Assembly: GCA_963969595.1 (NCBI GenBank)
Contig: OZ018411.1
Span: forward strand, 23,434,545-23,498,544
From: Neckera pumila
Taxonomy: Eukaryota; Streptophyta; Bryopsida; Hypnales; Neckeraceae
Length of the DNA stretch: 64,000 nt
Direction of reading: 5' to 3'
Part shown: positions 32,997-45,460 of the stretch, piece by piece
Layout of the letters: every line of letters begins with the position of its first letter
Position numbering within the stretch: position 1 is the stretch's first letter
Notes under the pieces: model-generated
Told to the model about the DNA's origin: nothing
The model's input: the letters and a program-made list of their open reading frames with translations, nothing else
Databases searched by the model: none
Program-made: the position numbers and the translations under genes

Positions 32997-33764
32997 GAAT
33001 AACTTTCAGGGCAACTGCAAAAAAAATTATAAATCTCTAGAGGATACCAAATTCATATCAAATGTAGGTAAGACCAATATACACACTAGATAATTTTTTT
33101 ATCTTTATCAAAAAGAAATTACTATTTGTAAAGTACCCTTGATTGGATGTTAATATTTCATCCTATCAGCCATTTTAGAATGTTTTATTACTATTTAATT
33201 TTGTATCCAAAATGGAAATTTGAAGCTAAAAATCAAAATTTGAAGACATCTACAAGGATGTCATATGTTGGTCAAATGAAGTTTTAAGAATAATATTTTT
33301 CCATCTTGCACATGTGTTCAAAAGTGCACATGTATTCAAAGTGTGCTTCCATTGTATCAGCACATGTATTGTAGAATTCCTTTTTTTTTTTTATCAAAAT
33401 GGATTAGAAGCCCTTTGAGGTTGAAAAAAACGGTTTTAAACTTTTTGAGAATGTTATCTTTTTTCTAAAAATGAAAACATAAAAACACCTATTATCTTAA
33501 AATTTTCAATTTCTCTATTTTGTGCATAACATTTAGAGAATCATTTTTTAGGAAGTACACTATTTTAGTGTTATACTACTTGTCAATATTTTCTTGATTT
33601 GAAAAAAATTATTCCAAAAAGTTTTCTTTCTACAATAGACAAGCTACAACAAATAGTACAAGTGTTTCTTACAATCACCTTAAGAAAAACCTTTAGACTA
33701 GATTGACTTTGCTAGTACTACTCCTAAGGGCATCATTAATGGATCACAACAAACAACTTTTTCT

Positions 33765-33890
33765 AAATATACTAGGGCTTTGCTACTCTTTTTACTATTA
33801 GTAATGCCTCATTGAAAGTTTGAACCTTTGTTTTGGGCACCAAATACTAAAGAGGGTTCTTTTAACACCAATATTGGAGCTTCAAATTTA
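33765..33890 (+). repeat. Degenerate repeat E, copy 1
   Basis: Resembles 36295-36420: both read ACTAGGG(C/T)T..(A/G)CTACTCT, then ACTA.TAATG.C.CATTGAA-like text, and later 'CAA(A)TATTGGAG.(T)TC(C)AAA'. Low similarity; noncoding. Confidence 0.35.
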
Positions 33891-36294
33891 GTTTTTATTG
33901 AAAATCATTTTTCCAAGGATAATATTCAACTATTTATCTATAATTTTACTTAAAACAGAAAATTTTCTGAAATATTGACGCATCCGATATTGGTAAGTCC
34001 CATTTGTTGCCTCAAGAAACTTTTCAATTCTTTCATTGGTTGCTCTTGAAACTTGTTGCTCTTTAATCATCCATAAAAATATTGGCTAATCCAGTTTATA
34101 CCTAAGCTAAAGGTTGCCTCTAATGGATTGAAAAGATTGCACTTAACTCTCTATAGGCTTCAATTTTAGTTGTATGGCTTTGAATTTCTTTTATTTACTG
34201 CATTTTTATTGCAACATCAAACAAAATCCATGGTTGCAAAATGGATCCTATATTTGTTAATATAGGACCCTCAAAAGCCATTGCTATAAAAATTGGCTAA
34301 ACCATTTCCAATCTAAAGGTTGTCTTGAATAGAATTATTATCTTAATTTTAATTGATGAAGAATTAGAATTGAAAATACCATAACTGAAAATGTACACAT
34401 TAAAAATCACATAAGAATATTCATATTTGGCCTTTGAAAATACTAAAATAGAACCCATTAGAAAGCAAACTAAAAGATAAAAAATATAGCGAGTCACTTT
34501 AGAGTTTAGACAGGACTTTAGACCATGCTTAAATAAGACAAATCATGAAAATGGCACTTTAAACCATGATTAACCTTCAGTTGGAAGGTTGTGGCCCTGT
34601 CATTAAAGTAGTTGGATAAAAGTTACCATAGTTTCTATAGTTACCTTGAAAGTCATTCATTGCATCATCGAGCAATTTTACTCCTTTCCATCTGCTTAAT
34701 GGGTTAAAAAATCATTTTTTTATTTGTTTAGTGGACAAAACTTCTAGATTTTGATGATAACTAAGAGCAATTCCAATTCCAATGGAAGAGTGGATTTGGG
34801 CCTTGGAGTTGATTGAAGATCCAATGGCACTACATTACAAAAAACATTTGCCCACAGAAGGGCCTCCAAGCATTTATGACAATGTGCATTAAGAGAAGAA
34901 ATCAGTCCAAAAAGCAGTCAGGAATCTGTAAGGTGAGAAGTCAGCAAATATGCCCCGTCGGACTTCCGATTAAAAAAAAATTGGAAAATTTTTTTTTAAA
35001 AAAAAAAAATTCCCCTGTAATTGCACATCCGCCAAAAGTAAAATGGCCCTCCGCAGGGTCTAGATTTCTTGTAATGGCTTATCCTCACGTAGATGCTTGT
35101 AGTCTCTATATATTTTATTGCATTGGAATTCAATGGTGCTTTCTAGTAGGATTTCTTTTTGAGCAATTTTTCACTAAAAAGCCATAAATAATTTTCAGTG
35201 AATATTTTGGTGAAATATTCTTGCTTTCATAGTGGATGAAATTGTAAAATACTGCCAGTTCTTGAGACCATATTACTCTTTTTGTATGAATGTACATTCT
35301 GTTAGAAGAAATAAATTTCATCCATATATTGTAGGTTTCATCCATTTCTATGGATTAAATAGCTTCTACACTATAGAAAAAATTGCTTTCTCCACTACCT
35401 ATAATAAATGAAAAAAAACATTGCTTACTAGTGCCTTCAATAGTTCAACTCCATCCTCTACTGCTCATGGCTACTTCAACCAATTAAGTAGTTGAACAAG
35501 TCTCTTAGGCATTTCTAATTATAAGATTTCCCACGAAAAAAGACATTGAGGGTCCAAAATGCAATCAATCTTGGGGTGACAAGGCTAGAATTAACCATGG
35601 GCTCAATGGAAAGGTAGTCTGGACCTTGCCCAAGTTTATTCCGATTTAAGCGTGTGGATGTTGGGTTTGCATGGTGTTGTTCTAAGACATTTTAGTACTA
35701 AATATAAAAAAGCATTTAAAGAGATGGTATGAACATTTTTGGATTCATGAATTTTGGACATACATCAAAGGCAAAATGAATTTTATAGTACAATCTACAG
35801 TAGGGGTATATATATACAAATATATATACATATAGTTTCTTTTGGTAATGTTGCACTTTAGAGGGCAATTGCAAAAAATGACCAAATTTTTGTAAATAAA
35901 TAAAGATGTAATGGTATATCTCTTTGGAAAAGTTGGGGCATGCTAGCATATTGGTTGTAATCCATCCCTTTCTATGCAAGGCCATTAAAGTCTATTTGAA
36001 ATTGCTTTATTATAGCTACACATGTATTTGATTAGTGACTATTGAAAGACTTTGAAAGAACTCTTCATTGTCCCATTTAATTAGTAAATAATGAATAGTA
36101 TTTTGAAAACTTTTGATTTCTACAAACTTGCCATCAAAGCAACAAACTAAAAAAATGGTGGAATGAGAGATTAATAAAAAAATAATGAAAAATGTCTCAA
36201 ACAATACAATGGATTATTTTATGTTCTTGTAGCATGGATTTAGTAATACATTACTTCAAATATCTCTCTACCAAAAGCAACAATTATGGCATAA

Positions 36295-36420
36295 AATACT
36301 AGGGTTCCACTACTCTCCACACTACTAATGACGCATGATTGAAGGTTTTAAGGCTCTTCTATTGGGTTGGGAGACCTTGGTGATGGGAAGTTTCATACAA
36401 ATATTGGAGATCCAAAAATA
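36295..36420 (+). repeat. Degenerate repeat E, copy 2
   Basis: Diverged direct copy of 33765-33890, about 2.5 kb away. Noncoding. Confidence 0.35.
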
Positions 36421-38742
36421 TTAAATTTCTGTTGGAATTAATTTTTCATTGATAATTATTGTATTATCTAGCTTTATGCATTTGTAATTCTACTTAAAAG
36501 ATAGAATTTTTTCTTGACAGAAAATTTAGAAATATGAATTTGCAACCATAGAGTGTTGATTTCCTAATTTTAGAATGACATGATAAAAATTGTAACATGA
36601 TGATCTATATTATATTATAAACAGATAGAGAGATTTTCAAATTTTGGATATATATTGCATTTGATATGAATTGTTTCACTTTTTATTCAAAAATTCATGA
36701 TAATTTCAAAATTCCCCCTCAAATATGAAATTTTTACAACTATTAGAAGACATATAATTACATCTCTAAAAAATAAGTACCAACGACTACATCCATAGGT
36801 ACTTGCAAAACAAAGTTTGAAAAATTTATTATTCAATGCTTTAGTTGACATGGAAGTCTTTGGCAATTGTGACAGACTTTGGTGGTGTATATTGACCGTA
36901 ATCGTCATTGAACTCTATATTTGTTGATATAGATACCCCAAATATTCATACCCTATGGTTCAAAAGTAAATCCTTTTAACTCTTATATATTTTTTTAATA
37001 CAAATTTCCATCCAATTTTTTTGGATCCAAATTTTTATAACCTTGGTTTTGAAAATTAATTAAACCAAAGGTCCCTATTGGTTCCTACATAGAAAGGTTT
37101 CATCTCCTTCAATTGAAAGACATTGAATTTTCTATACATCCCCCCATGATTGCAAAGTGGATCCTTTTAACTTTCATATTTCTTCTTTTTAATTTCAAAC
37201 TCTTTTTGCCTTTGTTTTGGAAATTAATTGGATCTCAAAAGGTTTCCATTGGTTCCCTCAAAGAACTTTTCAACTCCCTCAATTTTAATCTTGTAACTTC
37301 TAAAATTCCAATATTTTTATTATAGCTTCAATTTTTTTAAACTTTCATCTTAGCTTCATTCCACCATTTTTTTAGTTGTAACTTCAAACAAACCCTATTG
37401 TCACAAAATGACCCTTACACTTGTCAATACAAAAAAACCAAAAAATCACTCCAAAAATTTGCTATACCAACCTAGAGGGCGTCATTGGAATTTAATAGCA
37501 ATTGAACTTTGGGTCTATAACCATGGAGTGATGATTATTTTATTTAAAATGACATAGATATAATGCAATATGCAAAGGTATTAAAATATTTAAGCAATAC
37601 CAATTGGGTGAATGTCAATGGTGAAAAATAGAGGCATGAATGCAAAGTATATAATTATCTAATTATTTGTGACTTCTCTAGATAACATTTATTTCATAAA
37701 CCTTGCAATTTCAATCTAATAGTGACTTATACAGCACCCTATAGGATATTAGAAATGCTAAAAAGATCCTTTACCATTAAATCAACCACAAGTCTTCAAT
37801 TTCTAATTATACAAGTATAAAATGCACTTTTCATCTTTTAAATAACATTCAATGTAAAAGGGTCAAAGATTCCAATTTCAATAAAGGCGGATCTTATACA
37901 ATGTATAAAGACATGCCAAGGTATGTGACTAATTCAGTGGTAATGAAAAAGCAACACTTTTAGGAAAAAGTTCAAAACCAAGTCTACAGAGTTGCAAATG
38001 AGGGTTGAGATTCATTACCTTCTAAACCATGATTGCATCTTCAAATTTTGCTTCAATACCATACACACTACGACACTACGACACTACGACATGCTAATTC
38101 ATACTTTTTCGATGTCTTCACACACTCATTCTTATGCTATGGTATTTTTAATACAAATGTCCCAAACACTGACTCACATTTGTGAGTCACTGTTTCTAAG
38201 GAAACATCCATACACTCAAATCCTACTGGCACTCAATGTACTGAATCCAACCACATATCCTGACTGTTGCAAGCAATTCTGGTCTCGATACAATGGAACA
38301 GCTGCGGTTATAACCGGTCTATCTCAAAGGTCAGATGTTCTAACTGCAGTCCATTAAGGATCCAAACCCACGCAGGCCTTGGTTCAAGTCAAGCACGCTG
38401 TCAATAGGAGCGACATACTTTGGGCGTCCACTCTCCACTTATAGACTTCCCAAAAGTACAAGACTCATTATTCAGAAATCAATGCAACTGTACCGAAAAG
38501 AGTTTCCCCTAAAGCAAAACACCACAAAGATTACAGAGCAACTACACTAGTGGTCAAAGCAATAGTTGCTAAGAAAAAGAAGCTTTGGAAGCATTGCTAT
38601 GAAACACACTAGTGGATTGGGTGGCAGAGGTAGCCACTTCTTTATTATTGTCCAGCTAGTTCTAATTGACGTTATCAACACTCTGGTGGGCTCAGTTGTG
38701 AAAAGAGTACCACAACATAGTTGACCTCCATTTTTCTCTCAA

Positions 38743-41700
38743 TCAACGCTGGTTGCGCCCCGCTATGATATCCACATCAACTTCACCACCCCTGGATTTC
38801 CTTTTCCGTCGTTTCTTCTCTGCAAATCTAATCAGCCGTCCACATGCTAATTCAAGGCTTGATGGTGCCATTGATGCGTAGCAGACTCGAAAAAAACCCG
38901 GTTCGGCATAATGGCACGCTCGACCTGAATAGCATCGAATATATCAAATTCAGTTCGCTTCGTCATGGGCGAAACAACGAAACACCCTAAAGAATGTAGA
39001 GGATCTATGGACCATGGAATCAAGACCATGAATCCCTGCCGGAACATGAAACACAAAAGGAATTAATTTTTTGGAGTGATGAGACCCAACATGCTACTCT
39101 TGCTTACATCACATGTCTCATTTTCATTGGGTACCAGAATTTTCTACATTTTCAAACCATTCCTTAGGCTCTCCCTTATGGTAGAGACCAAAAACTGGAC
39201 AGCAAGCCTCATACCAAAAATTCATCTAGTACATGAGCTAAGGTGACCACACCTAATTGCAACACCGACATGCAGGTTACAATTCAAAGTTTGTGCACGA
39301 TGAGTACATATTGATTTTGAGAATGTACACCATTTCAACATCAGAACTTGTGTTGGTTTCACGGCTGCTTTACACTGGGGACTAAGCAAAGAAAATTAAA
39401 AATTCTGAACTCTCATTATTTAAGCTGAACCATTTCTAAGCTCTTTGCCAATGCCAATTCTCGAAGTTCAGAATTTTTAAATTTTTCTTGGCTTGGTCCT
39501 CCAGTGCAAAGCGATCCCTTAGACCATTGAACTCTTCTGTATACAGTATCCAAAAAATGAACTTTTGGCTCTGTTTGAATTGTTTTTGATTTGTTAACAA
39601 GAATATAAAAAAATATGACCAGTACTTAAAAGTGTTGCAACTAGATGTGGTTTCCTTAGTAGGTTTGAATTCAATGGCGTATAAACAACCAAGTGACACA
39701 ACAAATGAGCAACTAACTGTACGAACCTGGTGTAAGGACTATGCGAGATTCATCGAGAATCTCCTTCCAGAGACAATCTTCTGCCGCGAAGGTGGGCTGC
39801 AGCAAAGAGGTCACACGAGAACCTTATAAAATTGCTCACTTCCTCTTGCATCTTATTACAATATTCTTGTTCTTATCAAAACCTGGTGTTTGCCATTGTA
39901 GAGTTCCTTATGTGAAGAAGTTCAAATACCTCGGTCAGAAGATTTCTCAAGTCAAGCCAGCAAAACATGGCTGCACATGCAGGCATGTACCGCAGACCTG
40001 CTGACTCAAAAGACTTCGTCAAAAGCTCATATGACTTCTTCAATCGCCTGTCATTGCATTCACAACCCACGTGCTCCGTTAGCATTTGCTTGGAGGGTAG
40101 GCATCAAAGGTAAAGATAAGTCTGCAAAGTCTTAAAGCAGTACGCAGCTGGTTCTATAACTTTTCACTTAAACTCAAACACGCAACATTATAATTTCACA
40201 CTTGCCCAAGTAAAAAGAAATAGCAATAAACATGCTTTTCACAAAGAATTACACAAACCTGTTGTTCTCCTCTACGTATGTATCGACAAAATTTTCATCT
40301 TCCAGCATAATAGCAAGGGCATGCTGAGTGTCGTTTGAAACTGCAGCAAACATGCCCATATTTTGCCAAAACTGTATTCCAACACACAACAAACAGGATT
40401 TTCCAATTAGTACAAGTCAGCAGGCACAAATGTATCAATTGCAGCAAATTGTAAACGCTTCATGACTCCGTCCAACCCATGATATCCTATCATAAATTAC
40501 AGGTCTTCTTAAGAAAAAAATTTTGCACTCGTCTCACCTCAAGTAGGTCCTTGTTCTTTGTATGGAGGCAACCAACACGAAAGCCATTCATTCCAAAGTC
40601 TTTGCTCATACCATAGGCAGTGTGGACAAGCTCAGCTGCAATTTCAGCAGATAGAAGACCCTCCGCGACAGCATTCTTGGCAACCTTTTCCAAGCTCACG
40701 AACTCGTCCACCGAGGGCCTAGACAAACAACGTTTTTTGAATTGAGAAGTCTGAACAGCAGCCTAGTCTGTCAGATAAAAATATACATTCCATGCCTTCC
40801 ACCCGTGGTACCAGTAAAACCCTGATAGTTTAACGGAAAAGTACTAACCCAAATTTGGAATTTGCGTAAATCTCGTCTGAGAGCACGTGTAGACCACGTT
40901 CGACAGCCCAAAGCAAGAGCTCCTGCTCGCACAAAGACGCCTGTAGTGAGCATGGGGTTTGTACTAATCCATCCTTTCAGTGAATGGTGGCCTAGTTTAT
41001 CAAGAGCAACTGAACGAAAACCAATTCAATTACCTAATGACCAAGGATTCATTCGAAAGGACCATTCCGATGGGTCAGTGTGAAAATAGATGATTCAAAG
41101 GTCGTAAGATTTACATCACTAAGAGAAGATTGTTGCATGTGTTTGTGAGAAAATGAATGAAACTCAACAAATGAGAGTCCCAAAGCGTCCGACTCAAAAA
41201 TTCTAAAAAATATGAGGCCCAATATTTGGGATTCTTGACCATTTAGGGGATAAACCATTACCTTGAGGGTTGCCTCCGGGTAGAGAGTACCCAGCGGGTT
41301 CCCAGGGTTTGTCACAAGCAGCATCCGAGCATGTATGCCTTTCGATTCGGCAACCAGCACAGCCTCTTCCATCTCTTGTGCAGTTGGAATGTAAGTGCGC
41401 GTATCAGTTGGCTGGACAGGGATGGGAATGACCTCATTCTGCAACAACGACGCAAAATGTCGCCTTACCCCACAGCAAGGTTCGAGAACAGAGAAATGAA
41501 GGCCAGGTCTCATCGTGAACGAGAAGGTAACAAAATATACCAACAGAAAGAAGAAATCCTACCCTGCATGATAGGTCCGCCGTACTTTTCAACGATAGAA
41601 ACATAATTTGAAAGTTACTACAATCAACTGTTTCAAGGTGGAATTTCTGTTTAGCCTGGGCACTTAGGAGTTAAGGGGCAGTGATAAGAATGAAACAGTG

Positions 41701-43351
41701 ATAAGAATGAATTTTCTTAAAACAGCAAACCAAGAAGTGTACTGAGGATTCAGTTGCACAAACTCACCCGTATAGACATATCATTATCAAAGGCAGGGAA
41801 GTATGGTGCTGGTATCAAGCATCCATCGCCAGGATTACAAGTTGCGAAAAAGAAGAGGTCCAGCACGCTGCCCTTGCATAAGACCAATAATGAAGCTCAA
41901 AATCTTGCATATGACATCATTCACTTCATAGACAACTGCTCAAACTACACTAAGGTGCAACCTTAAATCTTAAAGCTGTGCCAACAACCATCTATTTAAC
42001 AATACACTGAACCTCCTTCGTATTAGAGACAGATATTGAAACATCAGAAAACATGCTACAAGAATGGTATCAAAACTTCACATGATACAATCGTGAAGTG
42101 TGTACTTACGCTGTAACACCACTAGAGATGCATATGTGGCTCGGATCAACCTACAAACAACGTACCACCACATGTTAGCAGCAGAAATCCAAATATCCTC
42201 AGTAACTAAGTCCGTTCCCGCCTACAAATCAAGGAGCCCCATAGATTCCCTTTGCCCAGACTGTCCGACCATCTTGCAAGATTCCCCTAGCTAGATTCAA
42301 ATTGTTATTTATGAAATATAAATATGATTAATAGGAAATAGATGAACGACGATATAGTAATATCAGATTTATCTTTATTAAGGTGAACTTAATAATTTGC
42401 AATGTAAAATCAAGTTCATGCCAATAACATAAAATCAAACTAACATTAATTTTCCACCATTTGCATTACAATAACATTAACTTAACACGAGGAAAATACG
42501 AGTTACAATTAATTTAACATCAATAACTTTGTGAATTTAGTGGGGAAAGTCTTTTCATGTGTACCCATGCTCCTCAAATTCACAAATGTTCTCCCAAAGA
42601 TTTTCAAGGAAATATGGCAGATTTTATGACATCAAAAAAGGCTGCGTCTATCAGAACGTGACATAGCAATACCTCAACACCCATGAACGTCCTCTCCATC
42701 ATTCGAGAAATGGCATTCCGCAGTCGCTCACTCCCTCGAAAGTTTCCATACAAACCAACAGTAGCTGGTATTTCCCTACAGCCCCTGTAATCGGCAACTC
42801 AAATAGCATCAACTGATCGATTCTATTAAGCCAATCTCAACAACTGCCTCAAAACCAAGGCTCATAAACTCAGCCAGAGTGCTGCTCAGGAGACACTCCG
42901 TGTACATTCTTCGGAGAGAATGTACCCAAAGTGTGTACTCCTATACTTGTATGATACAATACCAAAGGGCCTTGAAACTATTACCGTATCTTATTATGGA
43001 CGAGATCAAACGACAAAACACTCTCGGCGGTGGCCATCTGCAAATACAATCAAGAACACTCTCATTAGGTTGTAAATAATAATCAGAATTCGAATTTAAA
43101 GCCACCTCGTGAAGGACGCTACTGTCTAAACAAGGGCAAGCTCGGAAGGTATGAATTACCACAAAGTAGCCGTCGGGATTCTCAAGAGACCACGGATTCT
43201 TCTTCGCATCGTTGACAGCTCTGATGTAAGGCGAGAAAGGATCGAGAGCTCGTTTGCCTCGAGTGGAGAGATTCGACCGACCCCCGGATTGCTTGTAATT
43301 GTTGTTCTTGCTCTTCGAGTCGCCATCCTTGGATTCCCCATTCATTGGCAT
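38743..43351 (-). CDS. ACC-synthase-like PLP aminotransferase, 12 exons
   Basis: Twelve GT-AG exons join in frame: 43351-43160, 43037-42985, 42784-42673, 42150-42110, 41867-41768, 41438-41262, 40940-40849, 40718-40538, 40371-40259, 40047-39930, 39796-39727, 38924-38743. They encode 476 residues, normal for the family. Fold-type I landmarks: NPGNPLGT (N210), SDEIY (D247, Y250), YGMSKDFGMNGFRVG with the PLP lysine at K295, and FFRVCYA with the carboxylate-binding arginine R429. All expected catalytic residues are present. The first 40 residues are a polar, disordered leader. The C-terminus is basic (EKKRRKRKSR), a possible nuclear-localisation-like or regulatory tail. Seed-plant ACC synthases have few introns, so twelve exons point to the ACS-like branch. 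Whether it makes ACC, acts as a C-S lyase or is a general aminotransferase cannot be told from sequence. The start at 43351 is the first ATG in the open frame; the frame is open further upstream only from non-ATG codons. Confidence 0.92.
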
Positions 43352-44416
43352 AGTGGCACCTCCCAGCTCACATCTCTCTCCTGCAAACCCTCCTTCACAG
43401 ACCAAACTCGAACCCTCGCAATTCCCACGCGCATAGAGGCAACCTAATTGAGAAACTCACAAGAACCACAAGAAAAATAGAATGACAATCTCAATTCCTT
43501 GATCTCGCAAACGACCTCTCAAATTCCTTGCGAAAGATCTCTCGAAACGAATCTTTCGAACACAAGCAATATTCAACACTGCCGGTGCCAAAGGCTCAAC
43601 TCAAATGCGTTCACGTAAAGAAATGGACAGCACAATCTGAACCCACAACCTCCGAAGAAGACTCGATTAGTGAAGGAGAAGATTAGGAAGGAGTGACTCG
43701 ATTACGAAGGAGAAGAAGAAGAAGAAGAAGAAGTGAGTGACGAGGAATCTGGAACAACAAGGAGAATGTGAGTGGCCGGCACGTGACGCAGGAATCAGCG
43801 ACTAGATACTTCTAAATTCGCTGCAAGCCTGCAGTCGTCGTGCTATAAACATCGATCCCATACAATATTTTTATCGCCACTGAAGCCTCTCGATTCATAC
43901 TAGGCATAGGAGTGTAATGTATCCCCTGTTGCAGATTCTCTGCCAAAGTTTGCGGAGAATTTGCACCAATCACCATTTGCAAGCTCTCCTCCATATTCTT
44001 CAGCAAAGTTCCCGTTGAGCGGCGAATTTGGAGAGGACAAGACGACGAGTGACCTCGGATTCTTCGCATGGATTCTCACTTTGGGTGGCAAGAATCTGTG
44101 GGTTGGTTTTCCAAGCTCGTCTCACGCTATGCCATGATGGCCTCGGGATGACGACCATATCCACGGCCATGGATGGTCCAGCGCACGAGCACGCGGGCTC
44201 CGGTTCCCGTGAATGGTATAAACCTTAAACCCTCTTGCGATGCGCAGTTTTGGGTGGAGCTTCAGCGATCATACGTTCGATTCTTACATAAGAGGGGTTT
44301 CGGGGGCCTTGGGAGACCGTTTCAGGCCCGTTCCCCATTCTGCCCCGATTCAGTGAACAGCGGTATGGGCCTGTCAGAATTTTTTTTCCCCCAAAATAAA
44401 AATAAAAATATAAAAA
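43352..44416. other. 5' flank of the aminotransferase gene and spacer
   Basis: Contains the promoter side of the minus-strand gene. A short GAA microsatellite lies at 43711-43733. From 43870 to 44370 the DNA is richer in GC, with several overlapping frames, none recognisable. These could be remnants of an unknown gene, but nothing supports an exon. Confidence 0.4.
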
Positions 44417-44443
44417 TGACGTGGCAGTTGCTGTGCCACGTCA
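44417..44443. promoter_or_regulatory. Inverted TGACGTGGCA pair (bZIP-type site)
   Basis: TGACGTGGCA and its exact complement TGCCACGTCA are separated by 7 bp. Each half is a C-box/G-box hybrid of the kind plant bZIP factors bind (family knowledge). The nearest gene starts about 1.07 kb away on the minus strand, and a transposon starts 80 bp further on, so the palindrome may equally be part of a mobile element. Confidence 0.35.
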
Positions 44444-44523
44444 GCCAGTTGCTGCAGCTGCGTTCCCGCAGCCTGGGAATGCAGGGGAACTCACAATCTC
44501 CCAACACCCCAAAATCCCCTCTT

Positions 44524-45460
44524 ATGAGGTAACTACACCTAAAATCGCACAGTTAAGCAATTCAACGAGGTTCCCATTATGGTATTATATTGAAAAACTT
44601 TTTGTGGGGTCTTGTTGGTAGTCAAAAGGAGATTCTAGTTTCTCTTAGAATGCATTTTTTGGACATCATGTGAAGAAACTATGAATTTTCAAAGTTCTAA
44701 AAAAAGGATTTAGGGCAACCAACCATAGATTCTCATGCTAGGATTTGGAAATTGTGTAGCGCCCAAAAAATCATATCTCAGCAAAGATCATAAAACTTAG
44801 AGATTGATTTTGCTCATTAGTACCGCCATTGAATAGTTGATGATTGCGGGGATGATTGCAAAGGAGTCATTTGGACAAATGAATCCAGCTTTGAGCTTGG
44901 CAAGAATTCTAGACAGATTTGAGTTTGGAGAAACTCTCACGAAAGATTTGCATTGTTGCATTGCCTTGTCCCTACTTTCAAATCTAGATGGACTTTGGTG
45001 ATGGTGTTGGGAGGTTTTACAGGATTTGATAAGTGCTCTCTTGTTTTCATGCCTCAAGGTGAGTGGACTGCAATGGATTTCATCCAAAATATTGACGAAG
45101 GTACACTCCGTGGATTTTATTTATGCATGTTAAACCACATAAACTTGTACTTTGAAAGATAGTGTTCCTATACACCGCGGGAAAGCTCCTACAATGTGGA
45201 GGAGAGCTTACGGCATAAAAAATTCAGATTGACCTCCAAACTCCCCCAACTTAAACCTAATAGAATACTTGTGAAAAATCATGAAGGATTTGCTACACCA
45301 CCACAAAAAAGCTAAAAATAAACAAGAAATGATTGAATGCATTCAAGCGGTATAGAATGGTGTTATTCGAGAACAACTACAAACATTGATGGCAAGCATG
45401 CATGATTGAATTCAAGCGGTGATATCAGTCAAGGGCGGTAGTACTAGATGATAGACATTC
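44524..45460 (+). mobile_element. Tc1/mariner-type transposase relic
   Basis: The left end ATGAGGTAACTACACC matches the MITE at 11438. Downstream the plus strand encodes pieces of a DDE transposase: TFKSRWTLVMVLGGFTGFDK (about 44965), KDSVPIHRG (about 45155, the usual D-x-A/V-P-x-H motif with the second catalytic Asp), PPNSPNLNPIEYL (about 45235, the usual PxxSPDLNPIE motif with the third acidic residue) and a C-terminal helix-rich part to about 45450. Frameshifts and two TGA codons in place of Trp (45230 and about 45272) kill it. No right inverted end could be found; an isolated ACGTAAGGTAACTATACC at about 46791 is in direct orientation. Confidence 0.75.

Larger units (their letters stand above)
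32997..38742. other. Gene-free region of degenerate repeats
   Basis: No gene is supported over about 5.7 kb. It holds diverged repeats (33765-33890 resembles 36295-36420; 37040-37120 resembles 37210-37290) and short AT runs. The last 300-400 bp before 38743 likely contain the 3' UTR of the minus-strand aminotransferase gene. Frames here are short and unrecognised. Confidence 0.45.

Noticed and set aside
38060..38092. CACTACGA repeated three times
   Set aside because: Too short to be more than a minor simple repeat.
38847..39056. 69-residue frame at the end of the aminotransferase gene
   Set aside because: The true last exon (38924-38743) uses another frame, which reads HYAEPGFFRVCYA and continues the enzyme.
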